Assembly: GCF_040412425.1 (NCBI RefSeq)
Contig: NC_089766.1
Location: 51,457,297-51,521,296, forward strand
Source: Macrobrachium rosenbergii
Taxonomy: Eukaryota > Arthropoda > Malacostraca > Decapoda > Palaemonidae
Length of the DNA: 64,000 nt
Reading direction: 5' to 3'
Under the pieces are notes generated by a model. It had not been told where the DNA came from. It did not search any database and saw only the letters and a program-made list of their open reading frames with translations. This document shows positions 1-11,666 of this stretch, one piece after another. Within the stretch, counting starts at the first letter, position 1; each line of letters opens with the position of its first letter. The position numbers and the translations under genes were made by a program.

Positions 1-1569
1 CAATAGACACGTCATTAAATGGTGAGTTGTGTTGAGTAATTCTGAGAGAAAAATTTTTTGAAAATGAACTTGACTGACAAACATTAAAAAAAAAAAAGAC
101 CGTTTAAAATGTGAGCTTTTCATCACCAGACCTCTGAAAAAAAAGAACAGGCTAGCGTTGGTTTGGAAGTATAGGAGCCTCAGTTCTGCACGTAGACAGT
201 TTCCAGTTGTGCACGGGGAAGTGAAGATTGAAATATATTTTCTATATTTATAGTATTCGGTGGAAGGATAGCAAGCCTCTGACAGCATATTTGCATGCAT
301 TTATTCTGAGTTGTGTGAAGGCGCTTTCCTCCACTCGTCCCACGTGATTTTGGATTTCGAGACGAAACAAAATGCACAAGATTGATTGGTTGGTTGTTTC
401 AAAAAAATAATAATATTTGCTCGCGTTTGTCACCGGAAACAGAGCGGGTTTTAACGTATCATAACAGTGGATAATATAATTTAACTAAGATTAAATATAT
501 AATCAGGTATAATTTTACAATAAGTTTGATGTTGAATAAGGAATCATTAAAAAGATTGACGTAAAACGTTGTAAACGGAAAGTAACAAATACTAATGTCT
601 CCCTCAACATTCGTTCACGTTTTCCTTCAGTAGTGTTTGTAAGTGTCGTAGAAAACGGAGGCTGCCTTTGTACATAACACGACCCCCATTGATAATTCTT
701 GTTCTTACGTCATCGCTATTCCTCCCTTGTGTGTGTGTCTCTTTCTTTTTATGGCGCTAGACTACTGTGGACAAGGCGTAAAGAGGAGTTACGTGTTTTT
801 AATCGCTAGATTTTTTTTTATGTTACTAGTTATCGCCATTCCGTCTACTAAAATTGATGTGTCGTTGTCCCGTAAAAACCCTCGTTGTCATCCACCTTTT
901 AAAAAATTAACAAGTAACAATTATAATTTACAGAAGAGTAGAGATAAATGAATGTAAAGCAATGAGTACTTTGCAGCGTTGAATGCGTAGCTGGCAGGCT
1001 TTTTAGCATACAAGAAACAAAACGTGCCTACCTAAGCGTCGACCAGGAGTTGCACGTTGTCTGCATACTTGCATGGTTAGATCATATTCAACTACGTGCT
1101 TGCGCGCTTGATTTCGCCTCGGTGACTAAGGCTTGGGAGCAGTACAGTTGCTTCTTGTGTTTTTTCTTACTTGATTAACATTCTCACTCTTAATTCCTAC
1201 TCACTGGCATTTTTCTCATTACTTGTTACGATATAACGCTGCCAATTTGTACCCATTTTTGCATGGAGAACCGCAAGAGTGGTTTGTTGTGACATGTGAA
1301 ATGAAGGCATTCACCAGGTGCCTTGATTTAAGACGCAGTGGTTAGCGGATCCAAGGTAGGCTTCTTAGCATGGTGTTGGTTTGTTTGTACTTTTTTGTTC
1401 TTTTTTTTTGCAGGTTCTGAATTATGTCTGTTAAAATGTTTGCGTTTACTTTGTGTGTGCAGTTACTGTGTTCTCTTCAGGATATTTACGTGTTGATTTG
1501 CTAGAGTGAAATGTTTTAAAACTGTGAGCTCATGTTTCTGATGTGTTTAATCACTTGGTAATGTGTAAT

Positions 1570-1573
<4 letters not shown>
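1..1573. other. Unique-looking AT-rich sequence, no gene seen
   Basis: No convincing coding frame, repeat family or RNA gene is visible here. The open frames are short and of unexceptional composition. The sequence is AT-rich with T and A homopolymers and leads into a long (AT)n tract at its right end. Confidence 0.5.
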
Positions 1574-1642
<69 letters not shown>

Positions 1643-1690
1643 AAAATATACAGTATATATTTTTATATATAAATATATATTTATATAAAA

Positions 1691-1722
<32 letters not shown>

Positions 1723-1734
1723 TATATATACAGG

Positions 1735-1801
<67 letters not shown>
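1574..1801. repeat. (AT)n compound microsatellite
   Basis: Two long (AT)n tracts are separated by about 100 bases of imperfect AT-rich sequence. The IYIY-type open frames on both strands are artefacts of this tract. Confidence 0.95.
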
Positions 1802-1804
<3 letters not shown>

Positions 1805-2463
1805 ACCACTTGGCCTTTCACACAAGCAAGGGAATTGACAGAACCGCCCTGTGATGAGAATACTTCGTCAATCTCAGCCGCTTAATATACCCAAACGGGC
1901 GTCACATCAGCAATGCTTGAACTATTTCTGTCCCCTCCCCTCCCTCCCTCCCCCCCACACCGCGCATAAACTTAGCCATTCACCTCTCTCGCTCGGGCTC
2001 TCTTCCCCCTGGATATTTTACTGACTTTCCGTTCGTAACACCTGTTTCACTCGATATCTGGCCGGCATTTTCTCTCATTCCGTCCAGAATCTGAATAATG
2101 TGCGGGTTTCATTAGCCGGTCACCCGCCATTCTCCCCACCCAGCCATACCGCATTAGAAATCATTTTATCCGTTTATCCACCTCTTGCCAGTCTTTTTCA
2201 CACGAGTATTTTGTATCTCTTCCAATCCTTTTTCAGCAAATGCTCCACACGCATTTCATCTCATTTTCTACCATTTTCTTTAACTTAACGTAAAATTTCC
2301 ACACCTCTTCCACAGTTGGCTCAGCAAAAGGTTCTTACTCCCGACTTTAGTTTCCACAACTCTTCTTCTTTTCTAAGTCTTTTGCACAGTCTTTGTCACC
2401 TATGTTGCTTCACTTATTTTGTGATTCATCCATCTCTCGTCCTTCCAATATCCATTACATCAC

Positions 2464-2766
2464 CCGTAGGGGATGTAGTGCCGTTAGTGCACGCCATGCG
2501 ATGCACTGTAGTAGACATTACTTAAGGTTCTTTGCAGCGTCCTTCGGCCCCTAGCTGCAGCCCCTTTCATTCCTTTTACTGTGCCTCCGTTCATATTCTC
2601 ATTCTTCCATCTTGCTTTCCATATCTCCTAACAATTGTTTCATAACTGCGAGGTTTCCTCTTGTTAGACCTTTCAAACCTTTTTACTGTCAGTTTCCGTT
2701 TCAGCGCTGAATGACCTTATAGGTCCCAGCGCTTTGCCTTCGGCCTAAATTCTATATTGCATTCTG
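2464..2766 (+). repeat. Family A SINE-like repeat, copy A1
   Basis: Starts near CCCGTAGGGG, contains the inverted GTGCAC blocks, the AGCTGCAACCCCTTTCATTC block and the 3' block CAGCGCTGAATGACC...GGTCCCAGCGC, and ends in AAATTCTATATT. The same order of blocks recurs 12 times in the window. No coding capacity. The right end abuts a decayed reverse-transcriptase fragment, so it may have inserted into that LINE. Confidence 0.85.
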
Positions 2767-2880
2767 TTATCCATTACATCTGCTCTGAAATGAATCAGCC
2801 ATTTTCATTCTTCCACCGCCCAGTGTAATATTTATTGCTCCGCTTTCCTGCCTGTCCGTTATCTCCATAACCTTAGTCAT
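2767..2880 (-). pseudogene. LINE reverse-transcriptase remnant (just after palm motif)
   Basis: An open minus-strand frame reads TKVMEI, then GAINITLGGGRMKMADSF. This resembles the segment following the catalytic motif of jockey/RTE-like reverse transcriptases, where a 'KSKVM' stretch is followed by a short beta hairpin and then 'SFKYLG'. The frame ends exactly where family A copy A1 begins, so the insertion probably removed the rest. It lies on the wrong side of the LINE C-terminal piece at 3203-3560 to be a collinear part of the same copy. Short match from memory, moderate to low certainty. Confidence 0.35.
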
Positions 2881-3069
2881 GCAAACATTGGCCTAAAGCT
2901 TTTTTTTTTTCTTTCAAAACATTTGGGTTCTGCTATCCGTCTCTGCTGCCTTTCTTCACAATTACCAATTATCACCACATTATATGCAGTCATCAAACAG
3001 TCTTTTGTCTACTTTACACATTTTTACGATACTGTCACTTCCTTTTTATTCCTCCTTATTTGCTTTAAA

Positions 3070-3197
3070 TACACCCGTATGTATATATACATATGTATAT
3101 TATATAAATGTGTATATATATGTATATATATTATATATATAATGTATAGGCCGATATATGTGTAATATATATATATGTATATATATGTGTGTGTGTA
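3070..3197. repeat. AT/GT-rich microsatellite
   Basis: Imperfect (TA)n with TATG interruptions and a short (GT)n end. Confidence 0.8.
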
Positions 3198-3202
3198 AAC
3201 CA

Positions 3203-3560
3203 CTAAGTCATTTCTTCTGACGAAAGCCGGCTCTGGAAATAAGACACACAACAGTCATTGCGTAGCATTAGCTGCTTTATACACACAAACAAAAAAGGTC
3301 CATCAGCCATTCGTCGAACCCCCTCACCCGCACTGCACCTTCCCCCTGCATCCTGCAAGCACTTTTTGATCATCCTGCGTATGAAGGCCTTCCTCTCAAT
3401 TGCCTCTTTCATATCATCTGTATTTATCAATCTTTCCTTTTGTAGATTTTCCATTCCTCTTTCATCCTAACTCTTTCGCTTTATGTACTCTGTTTTCACT
3501 AGCTTACCGTCCTTCATTCTTTCCGCATGACCAGACCATCTCAAAACAGACTGACCTATC
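3203..3560 (-). pseudogene. LINE ORF2 C-terminal remnant
   Basis: The minus strand carries RWSGHAERM followed by KLVKTEYIKRK, then one in-frame TAG, then about 80 more open codons (MENLQKERL..., ending within KQLMLRNDCC...). The RW-GH-ERM signature followed by a basic linker is typical of the region after the thumb in several non-LTR retrotransposon ORF2 proteins. It retains only the C-terminal tail, with no catalytic motif. It is a decayed fragment, not a working gene. Confidence 0.6.
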
Positions 3561-3897
3561 CTCTCACCTTTTCATTTATTACACCCTTTTCCTTTCACGC
3601 TCCATTTCCACAAATATACATATTTTTACATGTGTTTTGTATATTTCTAAATATTGCACATATGTATTTAGTTTTTAATATATATTACCATTGTGAAATG
3701 TACATACGTACATAAGGTCATTACAGCTCCCAATCTTGTGTTGGTTATAATTGTTTTATGCTTTCTTTAAATGTGAATGTTATCCTTTTTAGCAAGTATT
3801 TCACAGCGTCTTTCTCGACCGATTTTTCATTCATCGTCTAGGAATAGTTCATGAAAGGTGTCCTTGTTCCTTCGTGTCCACATAAGAAATATATGTA

Positions 3898-3966
3898 TAA
3901 GTATACCTTAGTTTTAACCAGACCACTGAGCTGATTAACATCTCTCTTAGGGCTGGCCCGAAGGAT

Positions 3967-3970
<4 letters not shown>
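3898..3970 (-). repeat. Short repeat module E (box A-like)
   Basis: The minus strand reads ATCAGCTCAGTGGTCTGG, then TTAAAACTAAGGTATACTTA, preceded by CCTTCGGGCCAGCCC. Near-identical core sequence occurs at 5953-5990 and partially at 35158-35190. CAGCTCAGTGGT resembles a tRNA-type internal promoter box A, so this could be the head of a SINE; no box B was found at the right distance. Confidence 0.55.

Positions 3971-3972
<2 letters not shown>

Positions 3973-4056
<84 letters not shown>
3973..4056. repeat. (AT)n microsatellite
   Basis: Uninterrupted AT dinucleotide tract of about 84 bases, directly abutting repeat module E. Confidence 0.95.
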
Positions 4057-4060
<4 letters not shown>

Positions 4061-4190
4061 GTCAAGTCGTGCAATAGAGCATCCATTAATTCCTGAAGAA
4101 GTGCAGCGTCTAGTAAAAAAAATAGCTTCTCCTTTACCTGAACATTAAGGAGGTAATCACTACCCTCTGACCACACACTGGCCCCTTTCC

Positions 4191-4241
4191 TACTCCCCCC
4201 CACCCACCCCCACCCCTCACCCCTAAACCCCCGCCCCCAAG
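4191..4241 (-). other. C-run cluster (G4 / i-motif-prone)
   Basis: Eight or more runs of three to six C on the plus strand, giving G-runs on the minus strand separated by one to four bases. This matches the usual G-quadruplex pattern of at least four G3+ runs with loops up to 7. Confidence 0.6.
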
Positions 4242-4377
4242 GTACAGAATTCGCTCTTCGAAAATTCCCCGATCGCTGAATGAAACACCCAGAATATTTT
4301 TGGGTGTTTTCACTTTTAGGTTTTGGGAGGACCTTATATGGAGATGGCCCAGAGAGTCTGAGTATCCCTGTAACTCA

Positions 4378-4437
4378 CTCCTCCTCCTCCTCCTCCTCCT
4401 CCTCCTCCTCCTCCTCCTCCTCCTCCTCCTCCTCCTC
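4378..4437. repeat. (CTC)n trinucleotide microsatellite
   Basis: About 20 consecutive CTC triplets, with a second shorter block at 4452-4470. The poly-Ser and poly-Leu frames across it are artefacts. Confidence 0.9.
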
Positions 4438-4760
4438 TTTGAGTGCCCTTATCTCCTCCTCCTCCTCCTCACCCCTCTCCTCCTCAGGTCCTTCCTCTCC
4501 AGCACTTCTCACTCAACCTTTTAAGCTCCCCAACCCCCTTTCCCCCCACCCCAACCTCAGTCTTGACTGCCCCCGCTCGAGAAGTAAAGCCTTATAAGGG
4601 AAAAACTTCATACTGAGAAAAAAAAAACAGGGATTAATGTCCGTTCTGACCAAACTAGATTTTAGTACACTGCATGAGTCAGTGTTTGGGGGATGCTCGC
4701 TGTTTGCGTTTGTTGCTTATGTGAGTGTAATTGCATGAATGGAACTGGTCCTGGATTCAG

Positions 4761-5817
<1,057 letters not shown>

Positions 5818-6012
5818 GTGAGATCTATTCTTTCTGTATTTCCATTTACCTTCTCTTACTTCTTCCTAATGAACACCATATTCTTTGGAAGCTTGAATTT
5901 CTGGTCAGTGGCCCCTTTGGTGGACTTGACCCATATGAATAGGTTTCATCTTTAGCTCAGTGGTCTGGTTAAACTAAGATATACTTAACTTGAATAATAA
6001 TAATAATAATAA
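5818..6012 (+). repeat. Family D LINE/SINE 3' end, copy D1
   Basis: Shares TTTCTGTATTT, CTAATGAACACCATATTC, TTTGGAAGC and GGTTTCATCT with the copy at 25185, and ends in (AAT)n, as expected for a retroposon 3' end. Unlike the others, about 37 bases of module E (TAGCTCAGTGGTCTGG...) sit between the 3' end and the (AAT)n tail. Confidence 0.7.
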
Positions 6013-6187
6013 TTTTGATGAAATAGATGTCTGTCAGTATTCAAGGCAAGTTCTGGATAACCAAGTGTTTGAGCGATATTGTTGCCCGTAATGCAGTTAG
6101 AACTGCTGTATGGTGAACTTGCCTGGCAATGTTAGAACCAACATGTTGAAGACGTGCAGATGATGCATGTGCTCGTAAATAAGTCTA

Positions 6188-6751
6188 TCACATGGAGAAG
6201 ACAGCACGAACGAAACCGCTATGTGTACTGGAAGTTATCCTGATGAACGCGCTCTTCAGCCTAGCATTCTTATCACTGAATTTCAGCTCCATACTTGAGT
6301 CAATATTCCGTTCTTCTTTGATTAGCGCGATACATAAGGTTCCTCCCTGGACGCTCAGCAAAGGGTCATTGGTCAGCGATCGTTCAGTGATAAGCATAAA
6401 GTGTCCTTTTGTGATCCCTGCGAGGTCTCTGAAGTCTCCAAGGGCTGCGCTGCCATCTTGGAAAAGGGTCGCGAACCAGCCGCTTTTGGGGTTCCACGAT
6501 GACGAGGCCTGTATATGGCCACTGCAAGGATGTTCGTATCAGTCAAGAACGCTGGGTTTGACAGGTTCTGGGAATAATGGAAGTTGTCGCCTTTTGCCAG
6601 ATGTGGTTGCTGGAACGTGGATTTCCTGACCGTAAAGGGAAGTTACGTCTATGATCATAAATGCGTACAAGCCATTTCCTTGATATATTTCATGGTGACC
6701 TTTGTGAATTCGAAATGAAGATGGATGATTTCCGTAGATAAAAATTTTTAA
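6188..6751 (-). pseudogene. Unidentified protein-like frame with one stop
   Basis: Reading the minus strand from 6751 to 6188 gives about 187 codons interrupted only by one TGA at 6541-6539. The translation has a mixed, globular composition (short pieces: EIHVPATTSGKRRQLPLFPE before the stop, GWFATLFQDGSAALGDF and SSMELKFSDKNARLKSAFIR after it). It ends in a clean TGA. The left-hand, N-terminal side is cut about 14 bases before the inverted-repeat element at 6765-6966. I do not recognise the family. It may be a degraded transposon or virus-derived ORF, or a host retropseudogene. A plus-strand frame across 6192-6629 is also open but reads less like protein. Confidence 0.4.
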
Positions 6752-6764
6752 CTAATCTCTCCGG

Positions 6765-6962
6765 ATCTTTCCTAGATAGTGACCCCCAAGGGTTTTCGAG
6801 GGCCGTTATCTAGGACTAGTATTTCTTGTGGGTCATTATCTTTATAATATTTAGTCTTTTGTTAATGTTTTTATGGTCATCCCCAACGGGTTTGTACTAA
6901 ACACGCCGCAAAGGTGGATGCATACCGGGTGTTTAAAACCCTTGGGGGTCACTATCTAGGAA

Positions 6963-6966
<4 letters not shown>
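6765..6966. mobile_element. Inverted-repeat (MITE-like) element M1
   Basis: ATCTTTCCTAGATAGTGACC at 6765 is repeated in inverse orientation ending at 6966 (GGTCACTATCTAGGAAAGAT); the arms extend to about 32 bases including CCCAAGGGTTTT. The 202-base element has no coding capacity. Inside it at 6876-6909 lies ATCCCCAACGGGTTTGTACT followed by AAACACGCCGC, a variant of the hairpin-arm module found in elements M2-M4. A (CT)n tract starts immediately at its right end. Confidence 0.75.

Positions 6967-7027
<61 letters not shown>
6964..7027. repeat. (CT)n microsatellite
   Basis: About 31 CT repeats directly continuing the right end of element M1. Confidence 0.95.
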
Positions 7028-7032
<5 letters not shown>

Positions 7033-7546
7033 ATGCTGAAATTTTGAATGCTTCTGCAATCTTCAGATATTTCTCAGATTTAGTAGAAAATCGAGAATCT
7101 GCGACACAAATTCACGAACTGTTGGTCTGAAAGACGTCGGGTATATTAACAGCTGCCTTGACATCATCTTGGTGGGACCATCTTACTAAACTGACTGTTT
7201 AGGACTATTATCAGAGCTATTTTGTAGTTGCTGGCGAATGTTTATGTTAAAAATAAAACCATTCTATATGGAATTCTGTTTGTTAACAGATATTTTGATA
7301 TCGTTTGAATATTTTTTAAGAGCTCCTTCGCGGGTGCCCACTTAATAATTTTGAAACACATCTGAGCCTTCGACTTTATGTTTCATATATTTTCATCAAT
7401 TTTTTTTTTTTTTGTCATAAAGTTTCTGAAAGCCTTGAGAGTTTTATGTCAGCATTTGTCAGTTGTACAACAAGAAGACCAAGACTCAGATGGGCGCGTA
7501 AGTGAAGTTCATTTTAAGAGGGATGTTTGAGAGATGTTTATCTTAC
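7028..7546. other. No gene seen; possible short frame on minus strand
   Basis: Minus-strand 7190-7030 has an open piece (VKAAVNIPDVFQTNSS, a stop, then ICVADSRFSTKSEKYLKIAE) in the same direction as the unidentified frame at 6188-6751. This is too weak to call. Confidence 0.3.
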
Positions 7547-7888
7547 TTTTTAGTTTACTGTAAATGAAAACAGAAGGCTATTTTGTCTGTCCGTCCGCAC
7601 TTTTTCTGCCCGCCCTCAGATCTTAAAAACTACTGAGGCTAGAGGGCTGCAAATTAGTATGTTGATCATCCACCCTCCAATCATCAAACACACCCAATTG
7701 CAGCCACTCTAACCTTAGTAGTTTTTTTTTGTTTAAGGTTAAAATTAGCCTTAAACGTGCCTCCGGCACCACTATAGATACCAACAACACATGCCACCAC
7801 CGGACCGTGGCTGAGAGTTTCATACAGCATTATACGCTGTACAGAAAACTCAATTGCGCCAAGGAAACTTCGGCGCATTTTGTATTTG
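7547..7888 (+). mobile_element. Family B HINE-like element, copy B1
   Basis: Contains the family landmarks in order: T-rich start with TAGTTTACTGTA, the CTGTCCGTCCGC block, a roughly 100-base palindrome (GAGGCTAGAGGGCTGCAAAT / inverse), GGTTAAAATTAGCC, TACAGAAAACTCAATTGCGC, and a degenerate 3' hairpin ending CTTCGGCGC followed by a T-rich end. Short subfamily. Confidence 0.85.
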
Positions 7889-8201
7889 TCTCTTTTAGTC
7901 CGATAATAGTACTACGCAAAACGTGTTTCGATTTTGACGAAATTTTGCCTGAAAAGAGGACCTTGTGACTGACAAAGCATCATTAGATTTTGGGAGAAAT
8001 AAGTATATGACTTTGAGGGAGAAGAGACCTTTTGGAGATGCGGATTGCTCGGCCATTCTTGAGTAACCGAAGCCTTGTCTCCGTTACCGTAGAAATCGTC
8101 AACCAAATTGAACAATTAATTCTGCAAAGGAAGGTTGACTCTGGGTTATGTCTCCTCTTAACTTGTAGGATTCGTTCTGATCCATGCAGCTAACTTTTTC
8201 T

Positions 8202-8510
8202 GCCCCTTAGGGGCCTAGTGCCTTCAGTGCACCTCATGCGGTGTACTATAGGCATTACTTAAGGTTCTATGCAGCGTCCCTTCGGCCCCTAGCTGCAACC
8301 CCTTTCGTTCCTTTTACTCTACCTCTGTTCATATTCTCTTTCTTCCATCTGACTTTCCACCCTCTCCTAACAGTTGTTTCATAATGCAACTGCGAGGTTT
8401 TCCTCCTGTTACACCTTTCAAATCTCTTTACTGTCAGTTTCCGCTTCAGCGCTGAATGACCTCATAGGTCCCAGCGCGTGGCCCTTCGGCCTAAATTCTA
8501 TATGATATTC
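8202..8510 (+). repeat. Family A SINE-like repeat, copy A2
   Basis: Full-length: TTAGGGGCCTAGTGCC head, GTGCAC inverted pair, AGCTGCAACCCCTTTCGTTC and the AATGACCTCATAGGTCCCAG core; ends CTAAATTCTATATGATATTC. Confidence 0.85.
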
Positions 8511-8903
8511 TAACCTTTTCTGGTCCATAAAGAAATGTGCTTGTAGAGGCGGAGATATGCAGTCCATCGTTGCCATTCGTTTTGTTCACCTTGTTATTGC
8601 TGTTGCTTCAGGAAGATTATTGATTCAAATAAGATTATTTGATTATTTTTGTATTATGATTTTGGGAGCTCACTGGGGGAAACATATTGAAGATCAACTT
8701 GAAGTAGTCAGTATTATTTGAAGCACAGATAGGATAGACCCTGCTGATAAAGTTAACCTTTGCAGAACCCAAACCTATTTAATGAATACCACAACGCTGT
8801 TAAAACAGTACGAAGAATTACCATAGATTAAATAGATAAAATACATGGTAACAAGATAGACATTAAACAATGAATGGTGCAGAACCGCAGCGCAGTCCCA
8901 TTT

Positions 8904-9284
8904 AAACAAGTAAAAAATTCGCCGAAGTTTCTTCGGCGTAATCGAGTTTTCTGTACAGCGTATGATCAAGGCCACCGAAAATAGATCTATCTTTCGGTGG
9001 TCTCGGTATAATGCTGTATGAGCTGCAGCCCATGAACCTTTAACCACGGCCCGGTGGTGGCTTGTCCTATATCATTGCTAGATGCACGATTATGGGTAAC
9101 TTTAACTTTAAATAAAATAAAAATTAACAAGGGTAGAGGGCTACAATTTGGTATGTTTGATGATTGGAGGGTGGATGATCAACATACCAATTTGCAGCCC
9201 TCTAGCCTCAGCAGTTTTTAAGATCTGAAGGCTGACGGACAAAGAAAGCCGGCGCAATAGGTTTCTTTTACAGAAAACTAAAAT
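8904..9284 (-). mobile_element. Family B HINE-like element, copy B2
   Basis: Complete copy in inverse orientation and the only one on the minus strand. The 3' hairpin CGCCGAAG/CTTCGGCG is at 8920-8938, TTTTCTGTACAGCG follows, then the extra hairpin of the long subfamily (CACCGAAAATAG / CTTTCGGTGG), the central palindrome at about 9130-9225, and the 5' end TTACAGAAAACTAAAAT at 9268-9284. Confidence 0.85.
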
Positions 9285-9938
9285 GTGCTACGAACTTAGA
9301 TTACTGATTGCCGATACAGTCCTAAGGAGAGAGAGAGAGAAAAAAGGCAAGGCTTTAAAAGGAAGGGAATAAGCAAACTGAAAATTTTATAAATATGCGT
9401 AGAAGCTTTGAGAACGAGAAGCAGTTAAGAAGTATTGGAAGAAACTGAAAAGAAATGGGAGAGTATGGCTCAGCAACTTGTCAGTCAGGTAGATTATATA
9501 TTGTGGGAGAGGAAAAGAAGTGATGATGAATGGAAAAGAAAGCCTTTAGAGACAGCATGGATAATAATTTAAAAGGAAAAGAAATTTCTAGAGAGTTACG
9601 TTTAGCAGAGTTAGCAAATGTTAGGTTAAAGTTCAGACACCGTTGGTTGGGAAACTGAGCATAATCGCCAATGCATGGTAAGCGACTGACCCCTATTCAC
9701 GAAAGAAATGAAAAATTATGACTCTGCAACAATTTTTGAGCAAATAAAGTGAATCACAGTCTGTACAAGGCATTTTATAAGCTATGTTGCTACTCTGGCG
9801 AGGTCAGAGTTTGACAGTGTTAGCATAAGAAAACATTACTTGACACATTGAATATTTTCAACAGTGATTTGGTTGACTCACAGCCGGTGAAACAAGGCAA
9901 ACAAAGGATGTTCTTAGGTAATTCATTCTTCCTGTCAC
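9285..9938. other. No gene seen
   Basis: A-rich on the plus strand with many GAAAAG/GAGAG motifs at 9320-9600. No uninterrupted frame and no match to the window's repeat families. Confidence 0.4.
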
Positions 9939-10267
9939 GTTTTAGTTTCCTGTGAAAAAAACTGTTGAGATGGCTATTTGTCTGTCAGTCCGCACTTTTT
10001 CTGTCCGCCCTCAGATCTTAAAAACTACCAAGGCTAGAGGGCTGCAAATTAGTATGTTGATCATCCACCCTCCAATCATCAAACATAACAAATTGCAGCC
10101 CTCTAGCCTCAGTAGATTTTATTTTATTTAAGGTTAAAGTTAGCCATGATCGTGCGTGTGGCACCGCTATAGGTGCCAACAACACAGGCCACCACCGGGC
10201 CGTGGCTGAGAGTTTCATACAGCATTATACGCTATACAGAAAACTTCAGCGCAATTTTTACTTGTTT
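9939..10267 (+). mobile_element. Family B HINE-like element, copy B3
   Basis: TTTTAGTTTCCTGTGAAAAA start, CTGTCCGCCCTCAGATCTTA, central palindrome, GGTGCCAACAACACAGGCC, TATACAGAAAACT, and a T-rich end with TTTTTACTTG. The 3' hairpin is largely deleted (only TTCAGCGCAA remains). Short subfamily. Confidence 0.85.
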
Positions 10268-10439
10268 TAATAGAATGTCCTCACAGCCTTATTGTATCAA
10301 GTATCGAAGTATGACCTTTATAACAAGTCCCCACCAAGTTTTATGAAGCTTTGTGGTTCGTTATATTGTAATTCAGGACTGACAATACGTAATGCTCACA
10401 GATGCCTTGAAAAATAATGTACGTAAGTTGAATTTGTTG

Positions 10440-10900
10440 CCCTTCTGTTATAATAAATTTACGCTGAAAATGTTCCCGTCTGATAGCAACGTCTGTAAAG
10501 GCAAGCAGCCATCTTTTTCTGTATCCAGCATAAATTTCCTAGACGGGACTCGTCCATTCAGTTTATCAAAGAGCTTGCTTACATCTGCATTTTTAGTTAT
10601 ACTGTCATAGCCAAAATTTCGTCTACATACTGGAACCATGGTACAAGCGTATGAATAATCTTAGGAATAAAATGTTTCTGTAAAAAAAGTCCGTGTAGGA
10701 ATAAAATATTTCTCAGAAAAGTCCTTACATAGAATTGTTTATAGAATTTTCCATTAAAAATTAGCTTACGTTCACAGATACGCAGTTTCATCATCATTTC
10801 TAAAATTTGACTGCGACTGCCTGTTAGTGGTAAATCTAACCCGCTTATTTCATTTGTAAAAGGCCACTCTTGTAAAAAGAGCACAAACTTCGAAACTTGT
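10440..10900 (-). pseudogene. Penelope-like reverse transcriptase remnant
   Basis: Two overlapping minus-strand frames carry Penelope-type RT landmarks in order: LIFNGKFYKQ (usual F-FNGKFY-Q), a decayed stretch where the G-PLSP motif should be, HFIPKI, WFQYVDEIL (catalytic YVDD with the second D changed to E), a frameshift, then FDKLNGRVPSRKF and EKDGCLPLQ (usual LN--VPSIKFT-E-E---LPFLDV). The frameshift falls just after YVDE, near 10610-10640. The element would insert telomere- or target-primed RNA copies when intact; this copy has a damaged active site and a frame break, so it is dead. No GIY-YIG endonuclease was seen. Confidence 0.7.
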
Positions 10901-11339
10901 AAGCAGCAGTCGGGATAAATCGTGATACTATTTAATTTTTCTGCTAGGTCTTATTTAATTACTCCGACTGGTGGCTGATTTTGTACCTAACAAGGGCGTT
11001 ATCTGTTTTGTAAGACAATTTGAAAGTTTATACGTGACAGCCTACAGAACTGATTATAGATCTCAAAGGATTACTTTTTATGAGTTTCAACCAAGTTGTG
11101 TAATTATGGTAACGATGGAGAATAGGACATTGACAAACCCAATATGCCTCATTCCTGTTCTCCTGATGCTAAAATGACTGATCTAGTGGTGACCCGTAAT
11201 TAAGAATCTTTTGATCAGCCTTCATGCATATGGGGGTGCAGGCCCCACAAACTGGTTACTTGCTGTAAAGTTCTGTTAATTTTTTTCATGAGTTGGCTAG
11301 AAAAGGTCCTTTTGCATTTTTTGGAGAATTGGTAATGCT

Positions 11340-11666
11340 AATCAGGTAAATTTGGCTGTAGTAACTAATCCTGCTAATTACCACCCAGTTTCTAGAACAC
11401 CGATATTACCCAAAATGTTTGAACGTCCGCTGGCAAAACTTCTGAATGCCAAAGATGATCATCTGTTCCCTGGCTTGCAGCTTGGCTTTCACAAAGGCCC
11501 TGGTGCTTGTGACGCTCTTCTTTCACTTTTCATTCTTGTCCAGAAACCCCTAGATTCTGTTCGTGGAGATCTTATGATTGGTCATGATTTTAGTGGTGCA
11601 TATGACCATGGTAATCATGGTGCCCTTGTTTTCAAACTTAGGAGCAGTTGGACTAATGTGCGGTGA
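11340..11666 (+). pseudogene. Non-LTR retrotransposon RT remnant (N-terminal palm)
   Basis: The plus strand reads NYHPVSRTPILPKMFERPLA, then FPGLQLGFHKGPGACDALL, then MIGHDFSGAYDHGNHGALVF. These match the usual non-LTR RT order NYRPVSL / GFRKG / DFSAAFD-VNHEAL, including the first catalytic aspartate in DFSGAYD. The frame ends at a TGA near 11664, and the following sequence is out of frame with no YADD box. The element is truncated on both sides. Confidence 0.75.

Noticed and set aside
2100..2440. Possible further LINE coding sequence on the minus strand
   Set aside because: All three frames have many stops and no diagnostic motif.
4268..4310. Small hairpin GAAACACCCA / TGGGTGTTTTC
   Set aside because: A 10-base stem followed by mixed sequence; common by chance and no terminator concept applies here.
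4280..4597. Open frame with poly-Ser from the (CTC)n tract
   Set aside because: The frame depends on the trinucleotide repeat; no domain, splice or start context.
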